From assembly GCA_015231955.1 (NCBI GenBank), contig JADGAN010000001.1:345611-409610 (forward strand): DNA of 64,000 bases, read 5' to 3'. Origin of the DNA: Oligoflexia bacterium (GTDB lineage Bacteria > Bdellovibrionota > Bacteriovoracia > Bacteriovoracales > Bacteriovoracaceae). Each line of letters begins with the position of its first letter. Position 1 is the stretch's first letter. The position numbers and the translations under genes were made by a program. Below, piece by piece: positions 24,998 to 33,399 of this stretch. The notes below the pieces were generated by a model, which saw only the letters and a list, made by a program, of their open reading frames with translations, had not been told where the DNA came from and did no database searches.

Positions 24998-26401
24998 CTA
25001 GAATTCAAAATAGATAAATTTTTTTTCACCATGGACACTAAAAAAAAGAATGACAAAGAGAAGCAGAGAATAGAGGCACCAACTAAGAAGAAAAGGTACC
25101 CTTCTTAATTGTAGAGCAAACTTCTCTTTTTCTGTAACCGCTTCAAAAATAAAGAGAGTGATTAAAGAGACGATCATAACGATAGCGTCATAGGAGTCTT
25201 GTTTAAAGAGAAACTGTTCTTTAGAATATGAAGTATTGTTGTAACAGAAAAGATTTTGAAGAACTGCCAAAGAGGTATAAATATTTTCTGCTCGAAAAAA
25301 AATCCAAGTGAGTGTGATCAATAGAAAAGTAATAATGATATTGAATCCACTTAAGAAAGGACTCTTTTTCAACCCAAGCTTTTGTACCAAGATGCTTCGA
25401 GGCCTTGCAGTGATGCCTGCTAAAATAATATAGGATCCATGCAAGCATCCCCAGATTACAAAATTGAAGGTTGTTCCGTGCCAGAGGCCACAAACCAAGA
25501 ATGTTATAAAGATGGCAAAGTGGACAGAAAAAGTTTTCTGTTTGCGAAGAGAAAAGGAGATTGGTTTGTAAAGATAATCCATTAACCACCGCGAAAGAGA
25601 GATATGCCAACGTCGCCAAAAATCTGCCACAGAGACAGCAAAATAGGGAGATCGAAAGTTATCGGTTAACTTGACTCCAAATAAGCGAGCTACCCCGAGA
25701 GCAGCATCGGTGTATCCAGAAAAATCAAAGTAGATTTGAAACGAATAGAGGCATAAGGGAATTAGGGCCAGCGGCCCCATATACTCCACGTGGTGATCAT
25801 AGAATTCATCTACAAAAGGGGTGATCCTATCGGCAACCACAAATTTCTTAAAAGCACCTAGAAGAATAAAAAAGAGAGCATATTTCAAATTTTCAAAGCA
25901 GTTTTTCCAGTTGATTTGTGAGGTGCTTTTGAGTTGCGGGAGAAGGTCATGAGCGCGTTCAATTGGTCCCTGCAGAACTTTAGGAAAAAAAGCTAGATAA
26001 AGAGCGTAGTGACCAAAATGATCTTCTGGTTCCGCAAGTTCAGTCGAGATGTCGATTAAATAGGCGATTGCTTGAAAGGTGAAGAAGGAAACTCCAATAA
26101 TACCCCAATGGAGATTAGGAACAAAGTGAGGTGCGTATTTAAGTATGAGCAGAGGTAGAAGATTAATAGCGATTCCCACTACGATAAAATATTTTTGTGC
26201 TGGTTTAGTTTGGTGGCGTTTAATAGCATGGCCCAAAAAATAGGTTGCAACGATAATCAGCATCAGGGTGATCAAGAGAGGTGTCCCCGCCATTGACCAA
26301 TAAAAGCCAAAACTAACAGCAAGCAAGAAAAACCAATTCCACTGAGGGAAGGTGTAGAAGCAAACGAATAAAAGAATCAGTGAGATGATAGAGATGAACA
26401 T
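24998..26401 (-). CDS. MBOAT membrane O-acyltransferase
   Basis: 467 residues, about 11 membrane helices. Family blocks are LQGPIERAHDLLPQL, FQIYFDFSGYTDAALG and WRRWHISLSRWL, and the catalytic His is His308 in GLWHGTTFNF. MBOATs of this group pass an acyl group from a cytoplasmic donor to an extracellular acceptor. The genes just upstream are an acyl-CoA synthetase-like ligase and a carrier protein, and the one just downstream is an SGNH protein. The set therefore resembles the Dlt system (DltA, DltC, DltB, DltD). The ribosome site is weak. It is diverged from the MBOATs at 19400 and 38509, with a different replacement after the catalytic His (GTTF rather than GANW). Confidence 0.87.
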   Translation of the reverse strand: MFISIISLILLFVCFYTFPQWNWFFLLAVSFGFYWSMAGTPLLITLMLIIVATYFLGHAIKRHQTKPAQKYFIVVGIAINLLPLLILKYAPHFVPNLHWGIIGVSFFTFQAIAYLIDISTELAEPEDHFGHYALYLAFFPKVLQGPIERAHDLLPQLKSTSQINWKNCFENLKYALFFILLGAFKKFVVADRITPFVDEFYDHHVEYMGPLALIPLCLYSFQIYFDFSGYTDAALGVARLFGVKLTDNFRSPYFAVSVADFWRRWHISLSRWLMDYLYKPISFSLRKQKTFSVHFAIFITFLVCGLWHGTTFNFVIWGCLHGSYIILAGITARPRSILVQKLGLKKSPFLSGFNIIITFLLITLTWIFFRAENIYTSLAVLQNLFCYNNTSYSKEQFLFKQDSYDAIVMIVSLITLFIFEAVTEKEKFALQLRRVPFLLSWCLYSLLLFVILFFSVHGEKKFIYFEF

Positions 26402-26424
26402 TAATTCACTATTTTGTTTGAATA

Positions 26425-26664
26425 TTAATGAGATTGTAACTTGTGTTCAATATCTCGAATGAGGTCGGAGATATTTCTTTGTCGCATTAACTCTTTTTGT
26501 GAGAATTGTATTTTAAAAGAGTTTTCAACCGTAAGAATCAGATTAATATGAGACATGGAATCCCAGCCATCGATATTGGCCGAGGTCATATTTCCTGAGA
26601 TTACGATAGAATCGTCATTAAAGACTTTACAGAATATTTGGTTCAATTCTGATTGAACATTCAT
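26425..26664 (-). CDS. Acyl carrier protein 2
   Basis: 79 residues with the phosphopantetheine serine at Ser36 in DGWDSMSHINL. Strong G-rich ribosome site. It resembles carrier protein 1 (same length and WDSxSHI core) but is clearly a separate protein, so the operon carries two dedicated carriers. It sits between the AMP-forming ligase (33 bases upstream) and an MBOAT (23 bases downstream). This suggests the ligase charges it and the MBOAT unloads it, as DltA, DltC and DltB do with D-alanine. The acyl group is unknown. Confidence 0.88.
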   Translation of the reverse strand: MNVQSELNQIFCKVFNDDSIVISGNMTSANIDGWDSMSHINLILTVENSFKIQFSQKELMRQRNISDLIRDIEHKLQSH

Positions 26665-26697
26665 AAAGAATCCCCCCTAGATTATAAATGTAACCAA

Positions 26698-28335
26698 TTA
26701 TGAACCCATTAAGGTTGATGTGTCACCAACATCTTCATTGATATATTGTTTTTTTAATATTCTCCTCATAATTTTGCCACTATTATTTTTGGGGATATCA
26801 TCAATAAAGTAAACTTCTTGGGGTGTGGCGGTAGAGGAAACACGATTGGAGACGTGCAAGCGAATTTGTAATTCTACTTCTTTTGAAGGTTGATATCCTG
26901 ATTTTAGAGAGACAAATGCCACCACCTTTTCATAGAGAAGTGGATCTGAAACACCAATGACTGCCGATTCTGATACTGCACTATGTTCAAGAAGAGCGCT
27001 CTCAACTTCAAAGGGACTAACCAGATGTCCGGCCGTATTAATAATATCATCGGCCCTTCCTAAAAACCAAAGATATCCATCTTCATCTTGGTAAGCGCGA
27101 TCTCCAGAGAAATAGTAACTATGAATAAATTTCTTTTGATAGATATCAGGATAATGGAGGTAGGTTGAAAAGAGAGAGGAAAAAGGAGCTACTAAACAGA
27201 GATTGCCTTCACTTTTTGGAGGAAGAGGAACTCCATCATCGGAAATGATGACAGGAAAAATTTCATTGCAACTACTCTTTCCCATCGATCCTGCTTTGAT
27301 CGGCAACCCTGGACGATTGGCAATCATAATTGCTCCGGTCTCGGTTTGAAACCAGGTGTCGTAGATATCTTTTCCAAGCACCTCTTTTCCCCAAGAGATT
27401 ATCTCTGGGTTCAATGGCTCACCCACACTGGAGATGTGACGAAGGTGATGAAGCTCGTAATTTGTAAAAAGTGCTTCATCCTCTTTCATAAGCATACGTA
27501 AAGCCGTAGGGGCCGTATACCAAACATTCACTTGTTCACTCTCTAGAATGTTGAACCATACTTCAGGAGTGTAGGCACCAGCGTATTGAATTTGAGTCGT
27601 TCCATTGCTCCATGGGCCAATGATTCCATAGCTGACTCCTGTTACCCAGCCTTGATCTGCAGTACACCAGTAGATATCGTTTTCTTGAACAGAAAGAACT
27701 TCTCTAAACGTTTTTTTTTGCAAAGCAAGTGAGCGATGGTGATGGAGCACTCCTTTTGGTTTCCCCGTGGAGCCAGAGGTATAATGAAGAACAGAGGGTG
27801 CCTCTGGAGAAGTCGGAGGCACTATAAACATTGTTGAAGCTTGGGCCAGAAGTTTTTTATAACTTAAAATAGTTGCATCTATATGCTCATCGATATCAAT
27901 CAAAAGAATATGCTTTAAATTGGGATAGAGTTCTTTGCTAAAATTAATTTTTTTTAGGAAATTTTTTTTTGTGATAATACAAGTGGCATTGGAGTCAATG
28001 ATTCGTTCCGAGATAGCACTCTCTCCAAGAGAGGAGAAGAGGATGCCAGTAATCGCCTTATGCTTTAAGCTTCCAAGGAAGCTAAAAAAAAGCTCAGGTG
28101 TTTTAGGAAGAAGAATTAGCACCGTTTCCCCCTCTACGATGGAAAGGGTTGTTGAAAGAAAGTTGGCAATTTTATTACTTTCTGTATCTAGATCAAGAAA
28201 AGTATAGTCGACAGACGTTTGATCCGGAAAGATGAATTTTAAGGCGACCTTGTCTGCATGGCCATTTAAGAGCTGTTGAGTCGTGCAAGCGTATCCGATA
28301 TTAAAAAAGTTGGACGAGGAAGAAGTCGTTGTCAT
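26698..28335 (-). CDS. AMP-forming acyl-CoA synthetase-like ligase
   Basis: 545 residues of the adenylate-forming (ANL) superfamily. The ATP loop is HYTSGSTGKPKGV, followed by GWVTG, DTWFQTETG, GRADDIINTAGHLV and the C-terminal catalytic lysine Lys521 in NNSGKIMRR. The GWVTG and WFQTETG versions resemble acetyl/propionyl-type synthetases, so a short-chain acid is the likely substrate. It is about 100 residues shorter than acetyl-CoA synthetase. The next gene is an acyl carrier protein, so it may transfer the adenylate to the carrier instead of, or as well as, CoA. It overlaps the preceding SGNH gene by four bases. Confidence 0.85.
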   Translation of the reverse strand: MTTTSSSSNFFNIGYACTTQQLLNGHADKVALKFIFPDQTSVDYTFLDLDTESNKIANFLSTTLSIVEGETVLILLPKTPELFFSFLGSLKHKAITGILFSSLGESAISERIIDSNATCIITKKNFLKKINFSKELYPNLKHILLIDIDEHIDATILSYKKLLAQASTMFIVPPTSPEAPSVLHYTSGSTGKPKGVLHHHRSLALQKKTFREVLSVQENDIYWCTADQGWVTGVSYGIIGPWSNGTTQIQYAGAYTPEVWFNILESEQVNVWYTAPTALRMLMKEDEALFTNYELHHLRHISSVGEPLNPEIISWGKEVLGKDIYDTWFQTETGAIMIANRPGLPIKAGSMGKSSCNEIFPVIISDDGVPLPPKSEGNLCLVAPFSSLFSTYLHYPDIYQKKFIHSYYFSGDRAYQDEDGYLWFLGRADDIINTAGHLVSPFEVESALLEHSAVSESAVIGVSDPLLYEKVVAFVSLKSGYQPSKEVELQIRLHVSNRVSSTATPQEVYFIDDIPKNNSGKIMRRILKKQYINEDVGDTSTLMGS

Positions 28336-29351
28336 AGGCCATTACCTTTAAAAAAATGGTTTTTAATATAAGGATAAATTTCATCTGCCATTACTCGATG
28401 CCCTTTCTGGTTAGGATGAGGATCGTCAGGTTGAATCCAAAGTTCTTTCTCTTTTCCTCCAAATTGCAGTTGGAAATTTTTAAATGTGTTGATCACTGGA
28501 ATATTATGTTGGAGGTAAGTTTTTTCAATCAGTTGATAGATGGATTCATAAGGTGAATTCATTTGCAGATTATGAAAATCGGGAACGATTTCTAGCGCAA
28601 ATGGGATATGAAGGTCTTCACATATTTTTTTAACAGATAAAATGGATTGAATGGAACGTTGGAAATCTGCGTTATCTTCTTGATAGTTTTGTTGATAGAA
28701 TTCAAAGAGTGATGGTTTATTTCCTTTGTGCTGAAAAGCTAACAGAGCTATTTTATCGTACAAGAAGGCAAAGAGAAGAGAGTGCTTAAGAAGGGGGTTA
28801 TCATTTCTTTGAGGATTTTTTTCAGCATCATTAATAAAGTAGTGGAAAATCACCATGTCAGGTTGCACGATGGAATATTGGCGCAAGAAAAGACGATACT
28901 GGTAGTAAGAGTTATAATTTCCTATCCCTGCATTGATTACTTCAAATTGCCTGGGATCATGAATAGTTTTTTCTTTGTTCAATCGTTGTTCGAGAATGGA
29001 GGTGAACGTTTCTTCTTGAGAAACCCCCCAACCAAGGGTAACAGAACTCCCCATAATCAAAATTCTTTTTGTATTTTGTGATTTTGTCGTGGACAGTTCT
29101 TTACCACGATTTCCTAAATTATTAAGAGAGATTGTAACACCCATCAGTTTGGCCGAAGTGTTTTGCCTATGAATGTGAGAGACCTCTCCTAAAGGATCGG
29201 CCATTTTAAGCGCTTTGGCATACTTCACCATCTCAATGTTGTAGATGGGTCTAATGAAGGAGGCAAGGCGGATAAACGACTCACCAATGATAACCATTAG
29301 GGCCATCGAGAGAAGAAACAATAGAGTGTTGTTTAGGATACTTTTGTTCAT
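28332..29351 (-). CDS. SGNH/GDSL-family protein
   Basis: 339 residues with an N-terminal membrane anchor followed by an SGNH domain. The nucleophile box is IMGSSVTLGWGV (GSS, serine kept), the Asn is in YFINDAEKNP, and the final Asp-His is in DPHPNQKG. All catalytic positions are present, so an esterase or acyl-transfer activity on extracytoplasmic sugars is plausible. It overlaps both neighbours by four bases (ATGA type), showing tight coupling inside the operon: an SGNH gene upstream, the acyl ligase downstream. It differs from the duplicated pair at 23951 and 29348 in length of the anchor and in its motif spellings. Confidence 0.78.
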   Translation of the reverse strand: MNKSILNNTLLFLLSMALMVIIGESFIRLASFIRPIYNIEMVKYAKALKMADPLGEVSHIHRQNTSAKLMGVTISLNNLGNRGKELSTTKSQNTKRILIMGSSVTLGWGVSQEETFTSILEQRLNKEKTIHDPRQFEVINAGIGNYNSYYQYRLFLRQYSIVQPDMVIFHYFINDAEKNPQRNDNPLLKHSLLFAFLYDKIALLAFQHKGNKPSLFEFYQQNYQEDNADFQRSIQSILSVKKICEDLHIPFALEIVPDFHNLQMNSPYESIYQLIEKTYLQHNIPVINTFKNFQLQFGGKEKELWIQPDDPHPNQKGHRVMADEIYPYIKNHFFKGNGL

Positions 29352-30379
29352 TTTGAAACAATAACCTCTTTTAATTTTTCTGCAATAATCTTATTGGAGA
29401 TGAGATTGAAGTGCAGGCCATCAGGAACCAATGTCGGATCACTCATTTCTATAAGGCTGGAAAAATCGACAACTTTTATTTTATTGTTGTAGGGTTCTTG
29501 GGCGATAAGGTTTTTTACCAGAAGATCTTTTGAAGTATCGCCTCGTTTGGGTTGAATAACATAGTAGATGTTCTTGTTTTTTTCAATTAAGAGATCGAAT
29601 GTTTTTTTGATCCAAAACAAAAAGAGAGCATACTCTTTGCTATCTTTTGGGCCATCCTTAAGTTCATACGATTCATTGGCGGCCAGCAGCTTGTTAGTTG
29701 AACTTAAAATATCGGAAACAAAACCTAATAAAAACCCTAGTCCGAGAGAGAGCAGGTTTTTATTATACGGAATCTTGATATCGCCAATGTCTTCTCCGCG
29801 ATCACGCATGTAAACGTAAGTCAAATTATTGAGGCCATGCTTTAGAATATTGGCCTTTTCATAAAGGAGCGTCGGGAGGATCGGCCAGTGGCCAAACGTA
29901 TGAAAGAAACCATTTAGACCTCTTCCCCCAGTGCGAAGACTGGTAGGGGAACTATCATTGTATCCAGAAAAAATAATTGCAATATCGTAATGGAGAGAAT
30001 CGAAGTAGAGGAGGTCATGGTAGACGCCGTAAATCCCTTGTGCTCCTAAACCTGCATTGATCACTTGATAAAGATTGCTTGTTTTCTGGAGGTCTTGCTC
30101 TAAGAGAAAAGGCCAAGCTTCCGCTGTGTTGACGTTTTGTCCAAAGGTATTCGAGTCTCCAAGTGCCAGGATCCGAATTTCTTCTTTCTGCTTCGATTCA
30201 TGGATAGCTCCTCGGTATCCCTTACGATTGAGAAGAATATTGGAGTAATTTTTTTGAGGAGTAATTTCAGCACTGCCATAAAATCTATGAAGAGATAAAT
30301 CTAATCCCAAAAGTGAAAGAACCCCTATTATGACAAATAGGATTATGAGTAGGCAAAATGATTTTAATTTTTTTTTCAT
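29348..30379 (-). CDS. SGNH/GDSL-family protein (paralogue of 23951-24985)
   Basis: 343 residues: N-terminal membrane anchor, then an SGNH domain with a canonical GDS nucleophile in ALGDSNTFGQNV, Asn in SGYNDSSP and Asp-His in VPDGLHFN. It matches the SGNH protein at 23951-24985 along its whole length, including QGIYGV and the PILP segment, so the two arose by duplication. This copy keeps the GDS box while the other has GAS. It overlaps the hddC-like gene upstream and the next SGNH gene by four bases each. It is likely a periplasmic acyl transferase or esterase of the polysaccharide. Confidence 0.78.
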   Translation of the reverse strand: MKKKLKSFCLLIILFVIIGVLSLLGLDLSLHRFYGSAEITPQKNYSNILLNRKGYRGAIHESKQKEEIRILALGDSNTFGQNVNTAEAWPFLLEQDLQKTSNLYQVINAGLGAQGIYGVYHDLLYFDSLHYDIAIIFSGYNDSSPTSLRTGGRGLNGFFHTFGHWPILPTLLYEKANILKHGLNNLTYVYMRDRGEDIGDIKIPYNKNLLSLGLGFLLGFVSDILSSTNKLLAANESYELKDGPKDSKEYALFLFWIKKTFDLLIEKNKNIYYVIQPKRGDTSKDLLVKNLIAQEPYNNKIKVVDFSSLIEMSDPTLVPDGLHFNLISNKIIAEKLKEVIVSK

Positions 30380-31122
30380 AAATGAATTCTTTTATTTCCT
30401 AGGATCTCTTGTGCGATAGCGTAATCATCAGGAATGCCTATGTCAATAAAGAGGCCATCGTGTTTAAAAGCATAAAGTTTTTCTGATTCAATCAGTAAGG
30501 GGAAAATATCTTTTTCCAGAGAGCAAGGTGAAGGTGGAGATTGCTTCCACGAGAGATAGTAAGAGAAGAGTGCCTCTTTTTTAAAACAATAAATACCGGA
30601 ATTTATAAGACAGGAGGAGAGCGTTGGATGGGAAATCTGTGTTTTTTCTTGGATAGCAAGAACTCGATAAAATTCATCAGTGATGATTGTCCCAAAGCGG
30701 TCAGCAGGGCCAGAAATTTTTTTTAAGGCCATCACCACCTGTAGATCCTCTTTAACAAAAAAATCGTAAAACTGTTGAAAGCAAATGTCAAAGAAGGTAT
30801 CGCCATTTAAAAGAAGAAAACGATCATGGAGTTGTTCCCACGCATAAAAAATGGCCCCTGCAGTTCCAAGTGGTTTTGGCTCTTGTGAGTAGTGAACATG
30901 AAGATGATGGTTAAAATTTTTTCCATCAAGAAAGTATTGCTTAATGATTTCTGCTTTATGATGGGTAAGCATTAAGACTTCATGAATCGAGGAGCGGATC
31001 AATTTTTCGACTATATAATGCAGGAATGGCTTTCCTGCAATAGGTGCCATTGGTTTTGGGACATCTTTCACGACGGTAGAGATGCGAGTACCAAAACCTC
31101 CAGCTAATATGACAGCTTGCAT
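30376..31122 (-). CDS. hddC: HddC-like heptose/hexose-1-phosphate nucleotidyltransferase, first gene of the 15-kb operon
   Basis: 248 residues. The nucleotidyltransferase signature LAGGFGTRI with DVPKPMAPI opens the protein, and LLNGDTFFD carries the metal-binding Asp. Length and motif fit HddC, which makes GDP-D-glycero-D-manno-heptose from the 1-phosphate, but related short enzymes use other sugars and nucleotides. The HddA-like kinase lies across the divergent promoter region (32303-33382), which supports the heptose reading. No isomerase or phosphatase of that pathway (GmhA, GmhB) is in the window. Ribosome site AAGG. It heads a chain of overlapping genes reaching 15779. Confidence 0.72.
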   Translation of the reverse strand: MQAVILAGGFGTRISTVVKDVPKPMAPIAGKPFLHYIVEKLIRSSIHEVLMLTHHKAEIIKQYFLDGKNFNHHLHVHYSQEPKPLGTAGAIFYAWEQLHDRFLLLNGDTFFDICFQQFYDFFVKEDLQVVMALKKISGPADRFGTIITDEFYRVLAIQEKTQISHPTLSSCLINSGIYCFKKEALFSYYLSWKQSPPSPCSLEKDIFPLLIESEKLYAFKHDGLFIDIGIPDDYAIAQEILGNKRIHL

Positions 31123-31248
31123 TTTCTAGACCTTGATATAAAGTGTAGCTAAACTTTTTGAGATTATCCTAGTAAAAATTTTAAAGATCAAATCTCTTTT
31201 TTAAAAAAAACACAGCACATTTCTTGACGAGAAAACTCCAGTGATGTT

Positions 31249-31276
31249 TTGTCTGGCCAAATTAAAATTGTATTAT
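31249..31276 (+). promoter_or_regulatory. Sigma70-like promoter for the SDR/hddA/transketolase operon
   Basis: -35 TTGTCT (31249-31254), a 16-base spacer, and -10 TATTAT (31271-31276). The same -10 and spacer length occur in the promoter at 11937-11964. It lies about 50 bases before the ATG at 31330, and a longer in-frame reading starting at 31249 would begin on the -35 box, which argues against it. Confidence 0.45.
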
Positions 31277-31329
31277 TAGACTCTGATAACATTGGATGGG
31301 ATTCTATTTATAGGGGTGGGGAGTACGTT

Positions 31330-32268
31330 ATGAAAATAATGGTAACGGGTGGTGCTGGTTATTTGGGATCGATTATGGTTCCTGAACTGCTAAAGCATGG
31401 ATGGGAAGTTGTTGTTGTTGATAATTTTTTATACAGACAAACTCCTCTCCTTGATCATTGTAATAATCAAAATTTAACAATTGTTAGGGGTGATGTTCGC
31501 AATCGAGATGTAGTAGGAAAAGTCATTCGTGATGTCGATTTTATTTTTCCTTTGGCCTGTCTTACTGGTGCACCGATATGTTCTCAAAATCCAGTTGATG
31601 CTCAAAGTGTAAACTACGATGCAATTAAGTTGTTATTGGAGCTTCGATCTAAAAATCAAAAGATTATTTTTCCCACTACGAACAGTGGATATGGGATAGG
31701 TCAAAAAGATATCTTCTGTACGGAGGCAACTCCTTTAAATCCCATTTCCCTCTATGGAAAGCTAAAGGCGGATATTGAACAGGCGTTGCTCGATGATGGA
31801 GAAGTTATCACCTTAAGATTAGCGACAGTTTTTGGAGCAAGTCCTCGCATGCGTTTTGATCTTCTAGTGAATGATTTTGTTCAACGGGCGCTTGTCGATT
31901 CAACTGTAGTGCTTTTTGAATCTCACTTTAAAAGAAATTATCTTCATATTCGTGATGTTGCTCGGGCCTTTGTTTTTGCACTTGAAAATTTTCAAAGCAT
32001 GAAGGATCAATGCTACAACGTTGGATTAAACGATGCAAACTTGAGTAAATTTGAATTGTGTACCCTAATTCAGGAGTATGTTCCAAAATTTGTTTTTTTG
32101 GAATCGGAAATAGGAAAAGATCCTGATCAGAGGAATTATATCGTTAGCAATGAGAAAATCAATGCCAAGGGCTTTTTTGCAAAAACATCGATGTCCGAAG
32201 GTGTGCAAGAGCTGATTAAAGGCCTGCAAATTATTAAAAGACATAATCTTTCATGCAGTAATATTTAA
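31330..32268 (+). CDS. Extended NAD-dependent sugar epimerase/reductase (SDR)
   Basis: 312 residues from the ATG at 31330, with a GGGGAG ribosome site. It is an extended SDR with the cofactor loop VTGGAGYLGS at residues 4-13 and the catalytic Tyr-Lys in SLYGKLKAD. The position that reads TDE in 4,6-dehydratases is TNS here (TTNSGYG), so it is more likely an epimerase or 4-ketoreductase than a dehydratase. It begins a plus operon with an HddA-like kinase and a ColD-like dehydratase, so its substrate is probably the nucleotide-activated heptose or hexose made by those enzymes. The exact reaction cannot be read from sequence. Confidence 0.78.
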   Translation: MKIMVTGGAGYLGSIMVPELLKHGWEVVVVDNFLYRQTPLLDHCNNQNLTIVRGDVRNRDVVGKVIRDVDFIFPLACLTGAPICSQNPVDAQSVNYDAIKLLLELRSKNQKIIFPTTNSGYGIGQKDIFCTEATPLNPISLYGKLKADIEQALLDDGEVITLRLATVFGASPRMRFDLLVNDFVQRALVDSTVVLFESHFKRNYLHIRDVARAFVFALENFQSMKDQCYNVGLNDANLSKFELCTLIQEYVPKFVFLESEIGKDPDQRNYIVSNEKINAKGFFAKTSMSEGVQELIKGLQIIKRHNLSCSNI

Positions 32269-32302
32269 ATAATATCTAGCTATGGTTAAAATGGGGGGGA
32301 TT

Positions 32303-33382
32303 ATGATCTTTAGTCGGACACCTTACCGAATATCGTTTTTTGGTGGTGGAACTGATTATCCAACTTGGTATAAAAACTATGGGGGATCGGTTCTTTCTAC
32401 AAGCATAGATAAATATTGTTATATATCTTGTAGGACGCTACCTCCTTTTTTTGAGCATCGCTTTCGTGTGGTCTATTCTAAGATTGAGCTTGCCGAAAAT
32501 TTAGATCAGATTCAGCACCCATCCGTTCGAGAAACATTAAAGTACTTAGATGTTTCTAACGGATTAGAGATTCATCATGATGGCGATATTCCTGCAAGAA
32601 GTGGAATTGGTTCCAGTTCATCTTTTACAGTAGGCCTATTGAATGCAGTTACAGCTCTCCAAGGGCGTATGCTATCAAAGGATCAGTTGGCACATGAAAG
32701 CATCCATATCGAACAGAATCTGATCAAAGAGTGCGTCGGTTCTCAAGATCAAGTGAGCACTGCCTTTGGCGGAATCAACCATATTGTATTTCAAAAAAAT
32801 GGGGAGATCTCTGTTCATCCTGTGACTATTTCAGAAGAGAGACTTCTCGATTTTGAAAGTCATTTGATGTTGTTTTTTACAGGATTTTCAAGATACTCTT
32901 CTGATGTGGCAAAAAAAATCATTCACAACATACCTGATCGTTATAAAGAGCTTACTCAGATGCAGCAGTTTGTAGATGAGGCGCTAAATATTATTAATAG
33001 TCCATCAAGGATCTCACTTCTTGGAAAGTTGCTTCATGAGAATTGGCTTTATAAAAAGATGTTATCCAATGATATTTCAAGCTCTGCTGTGGATGAAATT
33101 TATTCGGAGGCCATCGCTGCTGGAGCTTTAGGTGGGAAAATTATTGGCGCAGGAGGTGGAGGATTTCTACTCCTTTTTGCTCGTCCTGAAGATCAAATAG
33201 CGATTAAAAATCGCTTAAAAAATCTCCTCTATGTTCCCTTTAGTTTTGATTTTACCGGATCGCAAATTCTTTATTACAACAATAAAAGTAAACAGTATGT
33301 CTATGATGATGAGCATGGCTCTTATGTCTATAGGAAAAAAAATAGTGGAACGATGCCGGCAAAGCAGAATCTGATGATATGA
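32303..33382 (+). CDS. hddA: GHMP sugar kinase, HddA-like
   Basis: 359 residues from the ATG at 32303, chosen because a run of Gs precedes it; an upstream in-frame ATG (32282) has no ribosome site. GHMP fold: opening FSRTPYRISFFGGGTDYPTWY, the ATP loop PARSGIGSSSSFTVGL, and a C-terminal GGKIIGAGGGGFLL. This closely fits D-glycero-D-manno-heptose-7-phosphate kinase HddA, which makes the 1,7-bisphosphate for GDP-heptose synthesis. A fucose-type kinase is the main alternative. The matching HddC-like gene is on the opposite strand 1.2 kb away. It overlaps by four bases the frame of the next gene's longer reading. Confidence 0.78.
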   Translation: MIFSRTPYRISFFGGGTDYPTWYKNYGGSVLSTSIDKYCYISCRTLPPFFEHRFRVVYSKIELAENLDQIQHPSVRETLKYLDVSNGLEIHHDGDIPARSGIGSSSSFTVGLLNAVTALQGRMLSKDQLAHESIHIEQNLIKECVGSQDQVSTAFGGINHIVFQKNGEISVHPVTISEERLLDFESHLMLFFTGFSRYSSDVAKKIIHNIPDRYKELTQMQQFVDEALNIINSPSRISLLGKLLHENWLYKKMLSNDISSSAVDEIYSEAIAAGALGGKIIGAGGGGFLLLFARPEDQIAIKNRLKNLLYVPFSFDFTGSQILYYNNKSKQYVYDDEHGSYVYRKKNSGTMPAKQNLMI

Positions 33383-33399
33383 TCACTAAGGAAAAATTC

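Noticed and set aside
25221..25619. 132-residue open frame on the minus strand
   Set aside because: It lies in another frame inside the MBOAT gene and has no motif or ribosome site; a shadow.
31249..31329. Longer N-terminus for the SDR gene
   Set aside because: It would begin on the -35 box of the predicted promoter and add 27 residues before the cofactor loop that normally lies at the very start; the ATG at 31330 has a good ribosome site.
31330..32268. SDR as the 4,6-dehydratase feeding the ColD-like enzyme
   Set aside because: The TDE catalytic motif of 4,6-dehydratases is TNS here, so that role is unlikely; the enzyme that makes the 4-keto sugar must be elsewhere.
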